A DNA stretch of 64,000 nt from Pseudomonas sp. UBA4617. Its GTDB lineage: Bacteria > Pseudomonadota > Gammaproteobacteria > Pseudomonadales > Pseudomonadaceae. The DNA is taken from NCBI RefSeq assembly GCF_002386445.1, contig NZ_DGIR01000009.1, positions 1 through 64,000 of the forward strand, given 5' to 3'. The notes below the pieces were generated by a model. That model worked only from the letters and a program-made list of their open reading frames with translations. It searched no databases and was not told the origin of the DNA. Positions 53,218 to 62,814 of this stretch are shown here, one piece after another. Each line of letters opens with the position of its first letter. The stretch's first letter is position 1. Position numbers and translations under genes: made by a program.

Positions 53218-53697
53218 ATGCCGCGTCTTCTCCCGTTGTTGTTACCCCTGCTGCTGACTGCCGCCCTCACCGCCTGCGACCAGAAGCCCTCGCGTGAACA
53301 GCAGATCCTGGCCCAGCTGCCCCTGCAGGACGCCTACGCGCACAACATCGCACGCATGGCAGCACTGCTCGGCCGCAGGCACCCGCAGCTGTCGCAGGCG
53401 ACCATCGAGGATGTGCTACGCAAGCACCTGACCGTCGAAGACCAGCGCCAGGACCTGTTCCGCCTTTACAGCGAGAAGAACTTCAGCGACGCCGAGTTCG
53501 CCACCATCGTCGAGGCCACCCAGGATCCGGCCAAAGCCCGCGCCCTGGAAGACACCGAAGCAGGCAAGCGCCTGGGCGAGAAGCTCACTGCCCTGATGCG
53601 CGAGACGGCCCGCGACGTGAAAGTCCAGGCCCTGGCCGAGCAGCGCATGCAACAGGTGGAAGACGAACTGGAAGCGCTGGAGAAGACAGGCTCGTGA
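53218..53697 (+). CDS. Small lipoprotein of unknown function
   Basis: The 159-residue protein has a lipoprotein signal (LLPLLLTAALTACDQ, cysteine at about residue 19). The mature part is helical and charged (PSREQQILAQLPLQDAYAHN, then ATIEDVLRKHLTVEDQRQDL and VKVQALAEQRMQQVEDELEA), with a predicted coiled coil at the C terminus. Similar lipoproteins occur in Pseudomonas without known function. It may be co-transcribed with the diguanylate cyclase gene 79 bp downstream. Confidence 0.75.
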   Translation: MPRLLPLLLPLLLTAALTACDQKPSREQQILAQLPLQDAYAHNIARMAALLGRRHPQLSQATIEDVLRKHLTVEDQRQDLFRLYSEKNFSDAEFATIVEATQDPAKARALEDTEAGKRLGEKLTALMRETARDVKVQALAEQRMQQVEDELEALEKTGS

Positions 53698-53776
53698 ATA
53701 CGGTTTCCCATCGCGCTCATAACGCGTAAGGTTATTCCTGTTTCGTAGCTGCTTATTCCATTATTCGAGGTCAGGA

Positions 53777-55348
53777 TTGCCAAACAGCAAGCACGGATTG
53801 CGCCTGGATCTACGCACCCTCATCCTGGTGCTCTGCGCCCTGACCGCCTTGGTCATGCTGTGCGCCAGCTATTTCGCCAGCTATCGGGTGCAGCGCCAGC
53901 TATTGATCGATCACGCCCTGGAAGCCAACCGGGTGTATGCGACGAAGCTGGCCAGCATCACCGAGACCTTCATCAGCAATGCCCAGCAACAGTTGTCGTT
54001 CAGCGCCGGCGTGCAGGGGCGGCAGCTGGCTGATGCCCTGGCGCTGCAAGTCGAAACAGAACGCGTGCTGAGCCAGAGCATGGCCTTCAACTCCACCTTC
54101 GTGCTCGATGCCGACGGGGTGCTGCTGGCCATTTCCCCGGCGTCACTGCGGCACCTAGTTGGCAGCCGCATGCACTCACCCGGTGTCCAGGAAGCGCTGA
54201 ATGCGCGCAGCCCACTGGTGTCGACGCCCTACATATCGGCGGCCAACAACCTGGTAGTGGCCTTGTCGCACCCGGTTTTCGACAGCAAAGGTGGCTACCG
54301 GGGCTACGTTGGCGGCAGCTTGTACCTGCGTGAGCGCAACATCCTCAACAGCCTGCTGGGCGAACATTTCTACAAGGACGGCTCGTACCTGTACGTGGTC
54401 GACCGCAACCGTCGCCTGCTCTATCACCCCGACGGCAGACGGGTGGGCAAAGTGGTTGAAGGCAATGCCTTGATCGACCAGCTGGCGACCCTGGGCAATG
54501 GCACCCGCCAGCTGACCAACAGCAACGGAGTGGCCATGGTTGCCGGTTTCGCTACCGTGCCCAGCGCCGGCTGGGGCGTGGTGGCCCAGCAGCCGCTGGC
54601 GCAGACCGTCGCGCCGCTGAACCGGCTGATTCTGAACGTAGTGGGCACCTCGGTACCCTTGGCGCTGGTCGGCAGCCTGTTGCTGTGGTGGCTGGCCATG
54701 ATCATTGCCCGGCCACTGTGGCAACTGGCCGCCGGCGCCCGCTCGATGGACCGCGCCGGTACTGCCGAGCGCCTGCATCGGGTGTCGGCCTGGTACTTCG
54801 AGGCTGCCCAGCTCAAACGTGCGCTGCTGTTCGGCCTCAACTTGTTGCATGAGCGCATCGGCCGGCTCAACCGCGACGCGCAGACCGACCCGCTGACCGG
54901 CCTGGGCAACCGTCGCAGCCTGGAGTTCAGCTTGTCGTTGCTGGAAGCCGAAGGTCGGCCGTTCGCCGCCATTGTGCTGGATATCGACCATTTCAAGCGG
55001 GTCAATGACAACCACGGCCACGAAGTAGGCGACCAGGTGCTGCGCCGGCTGGCAGAGCTGATGCGCCGCTGCTGCCGCGAGGGTGACCTGCTGTGCCGTA
55101 CCGGCGGCGAGGAGTTTCTCATGCTGCTGCCCGGGGCCAGCCTGGACGTGGCGGCGGTAGTGGCCGAGCGGCTGCGGGTGACGGTGCAGGATACGCCGGT
55201 CGAGCCGGTGGGGGCGGTGACGATTTCGCTGGGAGTGGCGCACTGGGAAGGCGAGGCTGGTGGAGAGCCGGGGTATGTGCTGAGTGCCGCAGACCGGGCG
55301 CTTTACCGGGCCAAGCAGGAGGGGCGTAATCGGGTGGTCGTTGGCTGA
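53777..55348 (+). CDS. Membrane diguanylate cyclase with Cache-type sensor
   Basis: The 523-residue protein has a membrane helix at about 11-33, a periplasmic double-Cache-like sensor (residues about 40-280, with STPYISAANNLVVALSHPVF), a second helix at about 285-310 and a HAMP-like linker. A C-terminal GGDEF domain follows. GGEEF at residues 443-447 is the active-site form, and the inhibitory site REGD lies five residues before it. It makes cyclic di-GMP in response to an outside ligand, probably a small acid or amine. The start is TTG at 53777 behind AGG; no ATG gives a better N terminus. Confidence 0.9.
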   Translation: MPNSKHGLRLDLRTLILVLCALTALVMLCASYFASYRVQRQLLIDHALEANRVYATKLASITETFISNAQQQLSFSAGVQGRQLADALALQVETERVLSQSMAFNSTFVLDADGVLLAISPASLRHLVGSRMHSPGVQEALNARSPLVSTPYISAANNLVVALSHPVFDSKGGYRGYVGGSLYLRERNILNSLLGEHFYKDGSYLYVVDRNRRLLYHPDGRRVGKVVEGNALIDQLATLGNGTRQLTNSNGVAMVAGFATVPSAGWGVVAQQPLAQTVAPLNRLILNVVGTSVPLALVGSLLLWWLAMIIARPLWQLAAGARSMDRAGTAERLHRVSAWYFEAAQLKRALLFGLNLLHERIGRLNRDAQTDPLTGLGNRRSLEFSLSLLEAEGRPFAAIVLDIDHFKRVNDNHGHEVGDQVLRRLAELMRRCCREGDLLCRTGGEEFLMLLPGASLDVAAVVAERLRVTVQDTPVEPVGAVTISLGVAHWEGEAGGEPGYVLSAADRALYRAKQEGRNRVVVG

Positions 55349-55597
55349 TCATCTTGATTCTCCCGCGAATGCTCGGTGACGACAAAGATGCAAGCTGGAG
55401 AGCAATTTACAAGATCAACAAACGGCTGGTATCAGTCGAGCACGGTACAAGCTGGTGCTGACAGTTCGCTGACCGCGCCTCCCATTGGAGTCTGAGATCC
55501 ACTGACAAGAAGCACAACTAACATTTCTGCCAGTGGTCACAACTTGTAACTTCAGGCCAAATCAATGCTCCAGGAGGCGATCAGAGGATGACCCGCC

Positions 55598-57406
55598 ATG
55601 CGTACCCATACAGGAATCAAGTTTGCCTGTTCAACACTCATGATCCTGAGTTTGACCGTTCCTGCTATTGCCACGCTGAGTGCATCTGCCGAAGACCAAA
55701 GTACCCTTGCAGGAGCGGATGATCGCCGAGAGCAGGGGCAGCAGGAACCGATCACACCCGCAAGAAACGTGGTACAGAGCGAAGAGCAGGCCGAGTTGCT
55801 GCGTCGGCTGGCAGCCTCTCCGAAACTCATCGAACGGCTCAACAACCGCTATCAGAACACGCGTGCCAGTTGTCCAGATGGGCGCACGCCATTGTATTGT
55901 ACAGGTCTGCTCATACGACGGTCCGTGTATAGCAGCAGTTTTGACTTCTGGACGCACAGCCCGGCAGCAAAAGCACTGGGATCAGTTACCCTCTCTTTTA
56001 TCCGCGCAGATGCCAATACCAATGGCAACGATATCAGCAGTGGTTTTATCCTGATGGATGACGCCACCGCACAAGCCCGAGAAAAACAGATGCCGTCCTT
56101 TCGCTGCATCTATCCGTTCAGTGCAGGTACGCAAAATGCCAATCGACCGTTGCATGGATGCGGCTTCGCCAACAGCGAAGCCCCTCCAAGGGTAGATGAA
56201 AGTACGTGTGGCACATTAGCGGACCCTGCCATCACCGCAACCCGATGGATTGCCAATTTCCAGAGGTTCGGTTCCAACCGGGCCAACCAATGCTCATTAA
56301 GCACAAAAGTGCCTACACAGGTAATTGCCAGTCTAGAGGTTCGCCAACAACTTTCGACACCAACCGACACCTATGGCAATGAACTGCTGGCCGAACTCTG
56401 GGATGAACAAAAACCGGAGTCCCTGCCCATCGAAGCCTTCTTTTTCAACCCGAAAAAAAGCGGTTCCTTCAGCAGTGCACTGGAACTACGTGATGCTTAC
56501 TACATCAAGACCTCCCAGCTCCTGCCCCTTGTGCGGCTAGACTTCAACGCTAGTGGCAACGCAATTGTCACGGCGCTTAGCGAGCAGGAACAAGGTGAGC
56601 AGATCAGCAACGGACTGAACCTCCGTTTGGCAACATTGGCGAAAACTGTGCGGGAAAAGCATCGTTGTACTGCAACGGCGTGATACTTCGCACAACCACG
56701 TTTGGTACCAACTTTCATGTATGGAATCCAAGCGAAAGATCGGTAATATCTGGCGCGGTATCCTTTTCCCTTGTGCGCAAAGACAGCGGAATGACAGTGC
56801 TCGCTTGGAACACTCTCTACCAAGGATTGATTTTCCAGCCGCTCGACAGCATCACCGAAAGTGGCATGTACCCCATTACTCCGCTGTGCATCTACCCCAC
56901 AGACGCCGCGAGTTGGTACCGCGCCGATAAAGGGTGCGGCGCTCACTCCAGCTATCCGAACAACAGCCAAGCTTGTAGTGCGCAGAACGTTACTACGCTT
57001 GCAATTCAAAACGCATTTCCAGGCGGTAGTGGGAAATACAAGCGCCTTCAACGAACGCAACAAGCACCAGTGCAGCATGGGCATCACACCAAGCACCGTG
57101 CGTATCAGCTTTGACACACGCAACAACAATACCGTCAATCCTCAGCAACGGGCGCATCATAATGAATTGATGATCGGGACCTGGCCACAGGACATTCCCG
57201 ACCTGCTTCCACTCGAAGCGTTCTTCTGGCTAGCCTCAGCTGACAACAACGGGCTTGAGCAGGCGAAAAACATGCAGCGCGACTTGATGACAACTGCCAA
57301 ACTCTGGGTTCCGGTGATACGGCTGAATCTCAAAGCTGCCAATCCAGCAGAAACGTTTGCCTACGCAACCGAAGACCAGGCCTGTACCCGCACTCAATGC
57401 AACTGA
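55598..57406 (+). pseudogene. Two-domain halovibrin (HvnA/HvnC)-like secreted protein, broken by two opposite indels
   Basis: Three frames join into one product of about 602 residues with a signal peptide (STLMILSLTVPAIATLSASA). Two repeated domains are evident: PLYCTGLLIRRSVYSSSFDF with SFIRAD and CIYPFSAGTQ, then LYCNGVILRTTTFGTNFHVW with SFSLVRKD and LCIYPTD. Each ends in a LPxEAFF...VP/LVRL segment. The frame shifts at about 56626-56628 (one T missing) and shifts back at about 57016-57018 (one T extra), so the ends are in the same frame. This resembles proteins I recall annotated as halovibrin in Pseudomonas; that name is uncertain. Both indels are in T runs, so sequencing error must be considered. 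Confidence 0.7.
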
Positions 57407-57440
57407 GGTGAGCATGTAAACCACCGCAGCTCAACAGGCC

Positions 57441-57464
57441 TGTGTTGGCTTGCACGCCAACACA
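57441..57464. terminator. Hairpin between halovibrin-like gene and ABC operon
   Basis: TGTGTTGGC and GCCAACACA form a perfect 9-bp stem around TTGCAC, 34 bp after the last stop. It lies between convergent units and can serve either. Confidence 0.6.
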
Positions 57465-57472
57465 ACCATCGA

Positions 57473-57497
57473 GCCTCGGCCGCGCCTAGGCCGAGGC
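57473..57497 (-). terminator. Hairpin at the 3' end of the amino-acid ABC operon
   Basis: GCCTCGGCC and GGCCGAGGC form a perfect 9-bp stem that includes the last codons of the ATPase gene (stop at 57486). This is another terminator formed partly by coding sequence, as in the TerC gene. Confidence 0.6.
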
Positions 57498-58220
57498 CAC
57501 CGCACCGATGAAGTTGGCCAGCTCCGCTGTCTGCGGCGCGGCGAACACCTCGCGTGGGTTACCCATTTCATGCACCTTGCCCTGGTGCATGAACACCAGC
57601 TTGTCGCCGACCTCACGGGCGAAGCGCATCTCATGGGTGACCATGATCAGGGTCATGCCCTCGCTGGCCAGCTGGCGCACCACGCCGAGCACTTCGTTGA
57701 CCAGCTCGGGGTCGAGTGCCGAGGTGATCTCGTCGCACAACAGCACTCTCGGCGACATCGCCAGGGCGCGGGCGATCGCCACCCGCTGTTGCTGGCCACC
57801 GGAGAGCCGGTCGGGGTAGGCATCGAACTTCTCCGCCAGGCCCACTCGCGCCAGCATCTGCTCGGCCAGGCGGCGCGCTTCGGCGCGGCTGGCCTTCTTC
57901 ACCACCTGCGGCGCCAACATCACGTTCTCGCCCACGCTCAAATGCGGGAACAGGTTGAACTGCTGGAACACCATGCCCACCTTCTGGCGCAAGGCGCGCA
58001 GGTCGGCGCGGCTGGCGTCGAGGTATTCACCGTCCACCTCGATCACCCCGTCGCTGATCGACTCCAGGCCATTGAGGGTGCGTAGCAAGGTGCTCTTGCC
58101 CGAGCCGCTGCGGCCGATGATGGCCACCACCTCACCCTCTTCGATGCTGAGGTCGACGCCCTTGAGCACGTGGTTGTCGCCGTAATACTTGTGCAACGCA
58201 GACACTCTAAGCAGGGGCAT
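57486..58220 (-). CDS. Polar amino-acid ABC importer ATPase (GlnQ-like)
   Basis: The 244-residue ATPase has Walker A GRSGSGKST, signature LSGGQQQRVAIARAL and Walker B VLLCDEITSALDPEL. The opening LLRVSALHKYYGDNHVLKGV is typical of amino-acid importers (GlnQ/HisP). Its start lies within the end of the upstream permease gene (58207-58220 overlap). It is the last gene of a four-gene importer operon. Confidence 0.92.
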   Translation of the reverse strand: MPLLRVSALHKYYGDNHVLKGVDLSIEEGEVVAIIGRSGSGKSTLLRTLNGLESISDGVIEVDGEYLDASRADLRALRQKVGMVFQQFNLFPHLSVGENVMLAPQVVKKASRAEARRLAEQMLARVGLAEKFDAYPDRLSGGQQQRVAIARALAMSPRVLLCDEITSALDPELVNEVLGVVRQLASEGMTLIMVTHEMRFAREVGDKLVFMHQGKVHEMGNPREVFAAPQTAELANFIGAVASA

Positions 58221-58854
58221 GCAGCCTCCTTTCCAGGTAACGGGCGCTCAGCGAGAGCGGATAGCAGAGAACGAAGTAGCCCAGCGCGACCAGGCCGTAG
58301 ACCATGAAGGGTTCGAAAGTGGCATTGGCCAGCATGCCGCCGGTCTTGGTCAGCTCGGTGAAACCGATGATCGAAGTGACCGCCGTACCCTTGACCACCT
58401 GCACCGAGAAACCCACCGTCGGCGCCACGGCGATACGCAACGCCTGTGGCAGGATGACGTGGCGCAGCTGCTCCGGCCGGCTCAGCGCCAGGCTGCCGGA
58501 GGCTTCCCACTGGCTACGCGGGATCGCTTCGACGCAACCGCGCCAGATTTCGGCGAGAAAGGCGCTGGTGAACAGCGTCAGGGCAATGGCCGCAGCCATC
58601 CATGCCGACACATCGAGGCCGAACAGGGCAATACCGAAAAACACCATGAACAGCTGCATCAACAGCGGCGTGCCCTGGAACAGCTCGATATAGCCGCGCG
58701 CCAGGCCGCGCCACAGCCGCTGCCCGGACAGCCGTGCGACCAGCACCAGCAAGCCGGCAGCACCACCGCAGAGGAACGCCACCAGCGATAGCAGCAAGGT
58801 CCATTGCAGGCCGATCAGCAGGTTGCGCAGAATGTCCCAGAAGGTGAAATCCAT
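58207..58854 (-). CDS. Amino-acid ABC importer permease 2
   Basis: The 215-residue permease has about five membrane helices and the HisM/GlnP-type loop REIWRG-like EIWRGCVEAIPRSQWEASGS, with LALSRPEQLRHVILPQALRI following. It starts at the ATG at 58854, overlapping the upstream stop by one base, and overlaps the ATPase gene by 14 bases. It pairs with permease 1. Confidence 0.9.
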   Translation of the reverse strand: MDFTFWDILRNLLIGLQWTLLLSLVAFLCGGAAGLLVLVARLSGQRLWRGLARGYIELFQGTPLLMQLFMVFFGIALFGLDVSAWMAAAIALTLFTSAFLAEIWRGCVEAIPRSQWEASGSLALSRPEQLRHVILPQALRIAVAPTVGFSVQVVKGTAVTSIIGFTELTKTGGMLANATFEPFMVYGLVALGYFVLCYPLSLSARYLERRLHAPA

Positions 58855-59519
58855 CAGCGTCTCCCCATCAGCAGGCGCTGCCCCAGCCACGCCAGCAACT
58901 GGCGCAGGAGGATGGCCATGAGCAGGTACAGCGCGGTAGTCAGCAAGTAGGTCTCGAACGCGCGGAAGTTGCGCGACTGGATGAAGTTGGCGGCGAATGA
59001 CAGCTCTTCGGTGGCGATCTGCGAACACACCGCCGAACCCAGCATGACGATCACGATCTGGCTCGACAGTGCCGGCCAGACCTTGGCCAGCGCGGGTTGC
59101 AGCACCACGTGGCGGAACGCTTCGAAGCGGCTCATGGCCAATGCCGCGGCTGCTTCCAGCTGGCCCTTGGGAATGGCCTGGATGCCTGCTCGGATGATCT
59201 CGGTGGAATAGGCCCCCAGGTTGATCACCATGGCCAGCACCGCCGCCTGCCACTCGGTCAGGCGCAGGCCCAGCGCCGGCAGGCCGAAGAAGATGAAGAA
59301 CAGCTGGACAATGAACGGCGTATTGCGGATCAACTCCACGTACAGGCCGAACAGCGCATCGAAAGGCCGCACGTGCCAGGCACGTACACCGGCACCCAGC
59401 ACGCCGATGGCCACGCCTAGCAGCGTGCCGACTGCAGTCAGCTGCAAGGTGAAGCCGGCGCCCTTGAGCAACAGGCCGACCTGGGCCAGCACGGGGGCGA
59501 AGTCGAATTCATAGGCCAT
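58854..59519 (-). CDS. Amino-acid ABC importer permease 1
   Basis: The 221-residue permease has the family motifs YVELIRNTPFIVQLFFIFFG and YSTEIIRAGIQAIPKGQLEA. LAMSRFEAFRHVVLQPALAK follows as the EAA loop. It forms the channel with permease 2, whose start overlaps its stop. The binding-protein gene ends 22 bases upstream. Confidence 0.9.
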   Translation of the reverse strand: MAYEFDFAPVLAQVGLLLKGAGFTLQLTAVGTLLGVAIGVLGAGVRAWHVRPFDALFGLYVELIRNTPFIVQLFFIFFGLPALGLRLTEWQAAVLAMVINLGAYSTEIIRAGIQAIPKGQLEAAAALAMSRFEAFRHVVLQPALAKVWPALSSQIVIVMLGSAVCSQIATEELSFAANFIQSRNFRAFETYLLTTALYLLMAILLRQLLAWLGQRLLMGRR

Positions 59520-59541
59520 GTCGGCAGGCTCCGAACAACAC

Positions 59542-60327
59542 TCAGAAGTCCGCCGGCAGCGGCTGCTTCAGCCATTTCTCGGCATTGCGGTTCAGGCTGC
59601 CGTCCGCCTTGGCGGCGTCCAGCGTGGCGTTGACCTTTTCCAGCAGCGCCGGCTCGTTCTTGGCCAGCCCCACGTAGACTGGCGAGTCCTTGAGCTTGAC
59701 CTTGACCACCGGCACCTTGGCCGGGTTCTTCTCGGCAATGGCGGCCATTACCACGCTGCCACTGGCGATCAGTTCGACCTGGCCGGAAAGATAGGCGGCG
59801 ATGGTCGAGTTGTTGTCTTCGAAGCGCTTGATCACCGCCCCCTTGGGCGCCACGGCGCTGAGTTCCATGTCCTCGATCGAGCCACGGGTAACGCTGATGG
59901 TCTTGCCGGCGACCGCATCGATTCCGGCGATGTCAACTTCTGCCGGGCCGAACAGCGCCAGGTAGAACGGCGCATAGGGGCGCGAGAAGTCGATCACTGC
60001 GGCACGCTCGGGGTTCTTGCCCAGGCTCGAGATCACCAGGTCGACCTTGCCGGTGGTGAGGAACGGAATGCGGTTGGTGCTGTTCACTGGCGTCAGGGCC
60101 AGCTTCACCCCCAGCTTGTCGGCCAGCAGTTGCGCGGTATCGATGTCCAGGCCGCGCGGCTTGAGATCGGGGCCGACCGAACCGAATGGCGGAAAGTCCT
60201 GCGGCACCGCCACCTTGAGCACGCCACGGGTGCTGATGTCGGCCAGCGCATCGGCCTGGGCGGTAGGCAGTGCCAGGGCGCCGCTGCAGAACAGGCTGGC
60301 CAGGAACAGGGTGCGGAATGTCTTCAT
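59542..60327 (-). CDS. Amino-acid ABC importer binding protein
   Basis: The 261-residue protein has a signal peptide (FLASLFCSGALALPTAQADA) and a family 3 solute-binding fold (VLKVAVPQDFPPFGSVGPDL, then GLDIDTAQLLADKLGVKLAL and NPERAAVIDFSRPYAPFYLA). It delivers a polar amino acid or opine to the two permeases. The ligand is unknown. It is the first gene of the operon, and a FadR-type GntR regulator diverges from it. Confidence 0.9.
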   Translation of the reverse strand: MKTFRTLFLASLFCSGALALPTAQADALADISTRGVLKVAVPQDFPPFGSVGPDLKPRGLDIDTAQLLADKLGVKLALTPVNSTNRIPFLTTGKVDLVISSLGKNPERAAVIDFSRPYAPFYLALFGPAEVDIAGIDAVAGKTISVTRGSIEDMELSAVAPKGAVIKRFEDNNSTIAAYLSGQVELIASGSVVMAAIAEKNPAKVPVVKVKLKDSPVYVGLAKNEPALLEKVNATLDAAKADGSLNRNAEKWLKQPLPADF

Positions 60328-60445
60328 CGAACGGCCTCGCAGAGATCAACGGAAAAATGGTGCTGGCCAGACAGTGCACAGGGCATGCCAGCAAGCGCCG
60401 CCACCTCGCGCGAACGGGGCAGAGGCCGGTATTGAACGGTCTTAC

Positions 60446-60458
60446 TGGTCTGAACAGT
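60446..60458. promoter_or_regulatory. Operator CTGGTCTGAACAG, upstream copy
   Basis: CTGGTCTGAACAG is an imperfect palindrome (CTGGTC, T, GAACAG; 5 of 6 pairs) typical of FCD-type GntR operators. GGTCTGAACAG recurs exactly at 60594-60604. The two copies, 146 bp apart, lie between the binding-protein gene and the GntR gene. Confidence 0.6.
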
Positions 60459-60591
60459 CAGCCCGCGCCGCTTGCCGAGCAAACGGCTGCGCCCCGCTTT
60501 TGTGCAGCCTGCCAGAACCTTGCGCCAGCGCGGCGCAACGCTTGCCAGCGCGGGGCAATAGCCGTAAAAAGCCAAGGTCATCGCCCTCCGA

Positions 60592-60604
60592 CCGGTCTGA
60601 ACAG
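60592..60604. promoter_or_regulatory. Operator CCGGTCTGAACAG touching the GntR start codon
   Basis: CCGGTCTGAACAG ends one base before the ATG of the GntR gene at 60606. It occupies the place of the ribosome binding site, which suggests direct self-repression by the regulator and perhaps DNA looping with the upstream copy at 60446. Confidence 0.55.
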
Positions 60605-60605
60605 C

Positions 60606-61289
60606 ATGCTCGACACCCTCCCCCGCGCCGTCCCCGAACAGGCCCTGCAAGGCATTCGCAAGTTGATCGATGAAGGCGCCTATCAGCCCGGCGAGGCCCT
60701 GCCCTCGCAACGCGACCTGGCCGAGCAGTTGGGGGTCAGCCGGGCGTCGTTGCGCGAGGCCCTGTCATCCCTCAGCGCCCTGGGCCTGGTCAGCGTGCAG
60801 CCGGGCAAGGGGGTGTTCGTGCAGGTGCCGCCGCCCGTGGCGTTCGCCTGGCCCTACGCCGAACAGGTATCGGCCAGCGACACCTTCCAGTTGCGCTATG
60901 CCCTGGAAGGGTTTGCCGCCGGCCAGGCGGCACTGGCGCTGACGGCGGACGACATCGACCGCCTTGAGGAGAATGTCGAGGCGATGCGCCGGGAACTGCT
61001 TGCCGGCCGCTTCGAAGCAGCGGCCCGGCTGGACTTCGCCTTCCATCAGTTGTTGCTGCAGGCCTGCGGCAACCAAGCCATGCTGCAGGTGATCACCGCC
61101 AGCCAGGACATATTCCTGGAAAGCCAGAAGCTGCCGTTCATTCGCCCGGAGCGGGCCATGGAAACCTGGCAGGAACACCGCAAGATCCTTCGCGCCCTGT
61201 GCCGTCGCTCCCAGGCCGCGGCGCAGAAGGCGATGCAGGAGCATATCCGCAATGCGGCTTCACGCACCGGGGTGGTGTTTTCGGTGTAG
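60606..61289 (+). CDS. GntR/FadR-family (FCD) transcriptional regulator
   Basis: The 227-residue protein has an N-terminal winged helix (PGEALPSQRDLAEQLGVSRA, then SLREALSSLSALGLVSVQPG) and a C-terminal FCD ligand domain (DTFQLRYALEGFAAGQAALA, then ARLDFAFHQLLLQACGNQAM). FCD regulators bind organic acids or amino-acid-like ligands. It is placed between the divergent amino-acid importer and the MHS symporter, so it likely controls both. Two GGTCTGAACAG sites lie upstream, one touching the start codon. Confidence 0.9.
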   Translation: MLDTLPRAVPEQALQGIRKLIDEGAYQPGEALPSQRDLAEQLGVSRASLREALSSLSALGLVSVQPGKGVFVQVPPPVAFAWPYAEQVSASDTFQLRYALEGFAAGQAALALTADDIDRLEENVEAMRRELLAGRFEAAARLDFAFHQLLLQACGNQAMLQVITASQDIFLESQKLPFIRPERAMETWQEHRKILRALCRRSQAAAQKAMQEHIRNAASRTGVVFSV

Positions 61290-61443
61290 CGCCTGGCCGA
61301 TGCGGTCGAAACAGGCATCTGGAGGTCGCCCTGAACGAAGCGGGCAACTGCCCGGCTCGGTCTACTGGCCCTGATAACAACGATGGCGCGCTGAAGTGCG
61401 CCACATTCATCCAGGCTGCCTATGGAAACCGGAGAGCTTCCGT

Positions 61444-62781
61444 ATGTCTGCATCGCATGAGGTATCCCCCGCCACCCTGCGCCGGGTGATCGCCGCCTCG
61501 GCCATCGGCAATTTCGTCGAATGGTTCGACTTCGCCGTCTATGGTTTTCTGGCTACCCTGATCGCCAGCCAGTTCTTCGCCAGCGGTGACGCCAGCGTGG
61601 CCTTGCTGAAAACCTTCGCCGTGTTTGCCGTGGCCTTCGCCCTGCGCCCGCTGGGCGGTATCGTGTTCGGCGCGCTGGGTGACCGCCTGGGGCGCAAGCG
61701 CATCCTGTCACTGACCATCCTGCTGATGGCCGGCTCGACGACCCTGATCGGCCTGCTGCCGACCTATGCCAGCATCGGCTTGGCGGCCCCCGCGTTGCTG
61801 ACCCTGGCGCGCTGCCTGCAAGGCTTTTCTGCTGGTGGCGAGTATGCCGGGGCGTGCGCCTACCTGATGGAACATGCGCCCAACAACAGGCGTGCCTTCT
61901 ATGGCAGCTTCGTGCCGGTCTCGACCTTTTCCGCCTTTGCCTGCGCGGCGGTGATCGCCTATGGCCTGGAGGCCAGCCTGTCGGCCGAGGCCATGAATGC
62001 ATGGGGCTGGCGCATCCCGTTCCTCATCGCCGCGCCGCTGGGGCTGGTTGGCCTGTACCTGCGCTGGCGCATGGAGGAAACCCCGGCGTTCCGCGAAGCC
62101 CTCGCCGAAGGCAACGTGCATGAACATTCGCCGCTCAGGGACACCCTGCGCCACCATGGCCGGGCGATCCGCAACCTGGGCGCCTTCATCTCGCTCACTG
62201 CGCTGTCGTTCTACATGTTCACCACCTACTTCGCCACCTACCTGCAGCTGGTCGGCAACCTGACCCGCGCGCAGGCGCTGCTGGTGACCACGGTAGCCTT
62301 GCTGTTCGCCGCGATCGGCTGCCCGCTGGCCGGGGCGTTCTCGGACCGTGTCGGGCGGCGCAGGACCATCGGCTTCACCTGCCTGTGGGTGATGCTGTGC
62401 GTGTTCCCGGCCTACTGGCTGGCCAGTTCCGGTTCGATGCCTGGCGCGCTGCTGGGGGTGATCCTGCTGGCGATCGGGGCGTTGTGCAGTGGTGTGGTGA
62501 CCGCGGCGTTGCTATCGGAAAGCTTCCCTACCCGTACCCGCTACACCGCTTCGGCGATTACCTACAATGTGGCTTACACGTTGTTTGGCGGTACCGCGCC
62601 ACTGGTGGCGACCTGGCTGATCGGGCAGACCGGCAGCAACCTGGCTCCGGCGTTCTACCTGGTGGTGATCGCGCTGGTAGCGCTGCTGGGGGGCTTGGCG
62701 TTGCCGGAGACTTCACGGATTTCGTTGCATGATGAGGTGGAAGGCGACGGAGTGAGGACTGGGGCTCGTCGTACAGTCTGA
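61444..62781 (+). CDS. MHS-family MFS symporter
   Basis: The 445-residue transporter has twelve membrane helices. The metabolite:H+ symporter (KgtP, ProP, ShiA) signature is visible in SAIGNFVEWFDFAVYGFLAT, and LRPLGGIVFGALGDRLGRKR is the helix 2-3 loop. FSAGGEYAGACAYLMEHAP matches the family helix 5 region. It imports an organic acid, betaine or similar compound; the substrate is unknown. It follows the GntR gene by 154 bp and may share its control. Confidence 0.9.
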   Translation: MSASHEVSPATLRRVIAASAIGNFVEWFDFAVYGFLATLIASQFFASGDASVALLKTFAVFAVAFALRPLGGIVFGALGDRLGRKRILSLTILLMAGSTTLIGLLPTYASIGLAAPALLTLARCLQGFSAGGEYAGACAYLMEHAPNNRRAFYGSFVPVSTFSAFACAAVIAYGLEASLSAEAMNAWGWRIPFLIAAPLGLVGLYLRWRMEETPAFREALAEGNVHEHSPLRDTLRHHGRAIRNLGAFISLTALSFYMFTTYFATYLQLVGNLTRAQALLVTTVALLFAAIGCPLAGAFSDRVGRRRTIGFTCLWVMLCVFPAYWLASSGSMPGALLGVILLAIGALCSGVVTAALLSESFPTRTRYTASAITYNVAYTLFGGTAPLVATWLIGQTGSNLAPAFYLVVIALVALLGGLALPETSRISLHDEVEGDGVRTGARRTV

Positions 62782-62787
62782 GGATTC

Positions 62788-62806
62788 GGGGCCGCTTTGC
62801 GGCCCC
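62788..62806. terminator. Bidirectional hairpin between MHS symporter and RND gene
   Basis: GGGGCCGCTTTGCGGCCCC is a perfect 8-bp stem with a TTT loop, between the convergent symporter and RND genes. It fits a shared terminator. Confidence 0.7.
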
Positions 62807-62814
62807 CGACAGTC

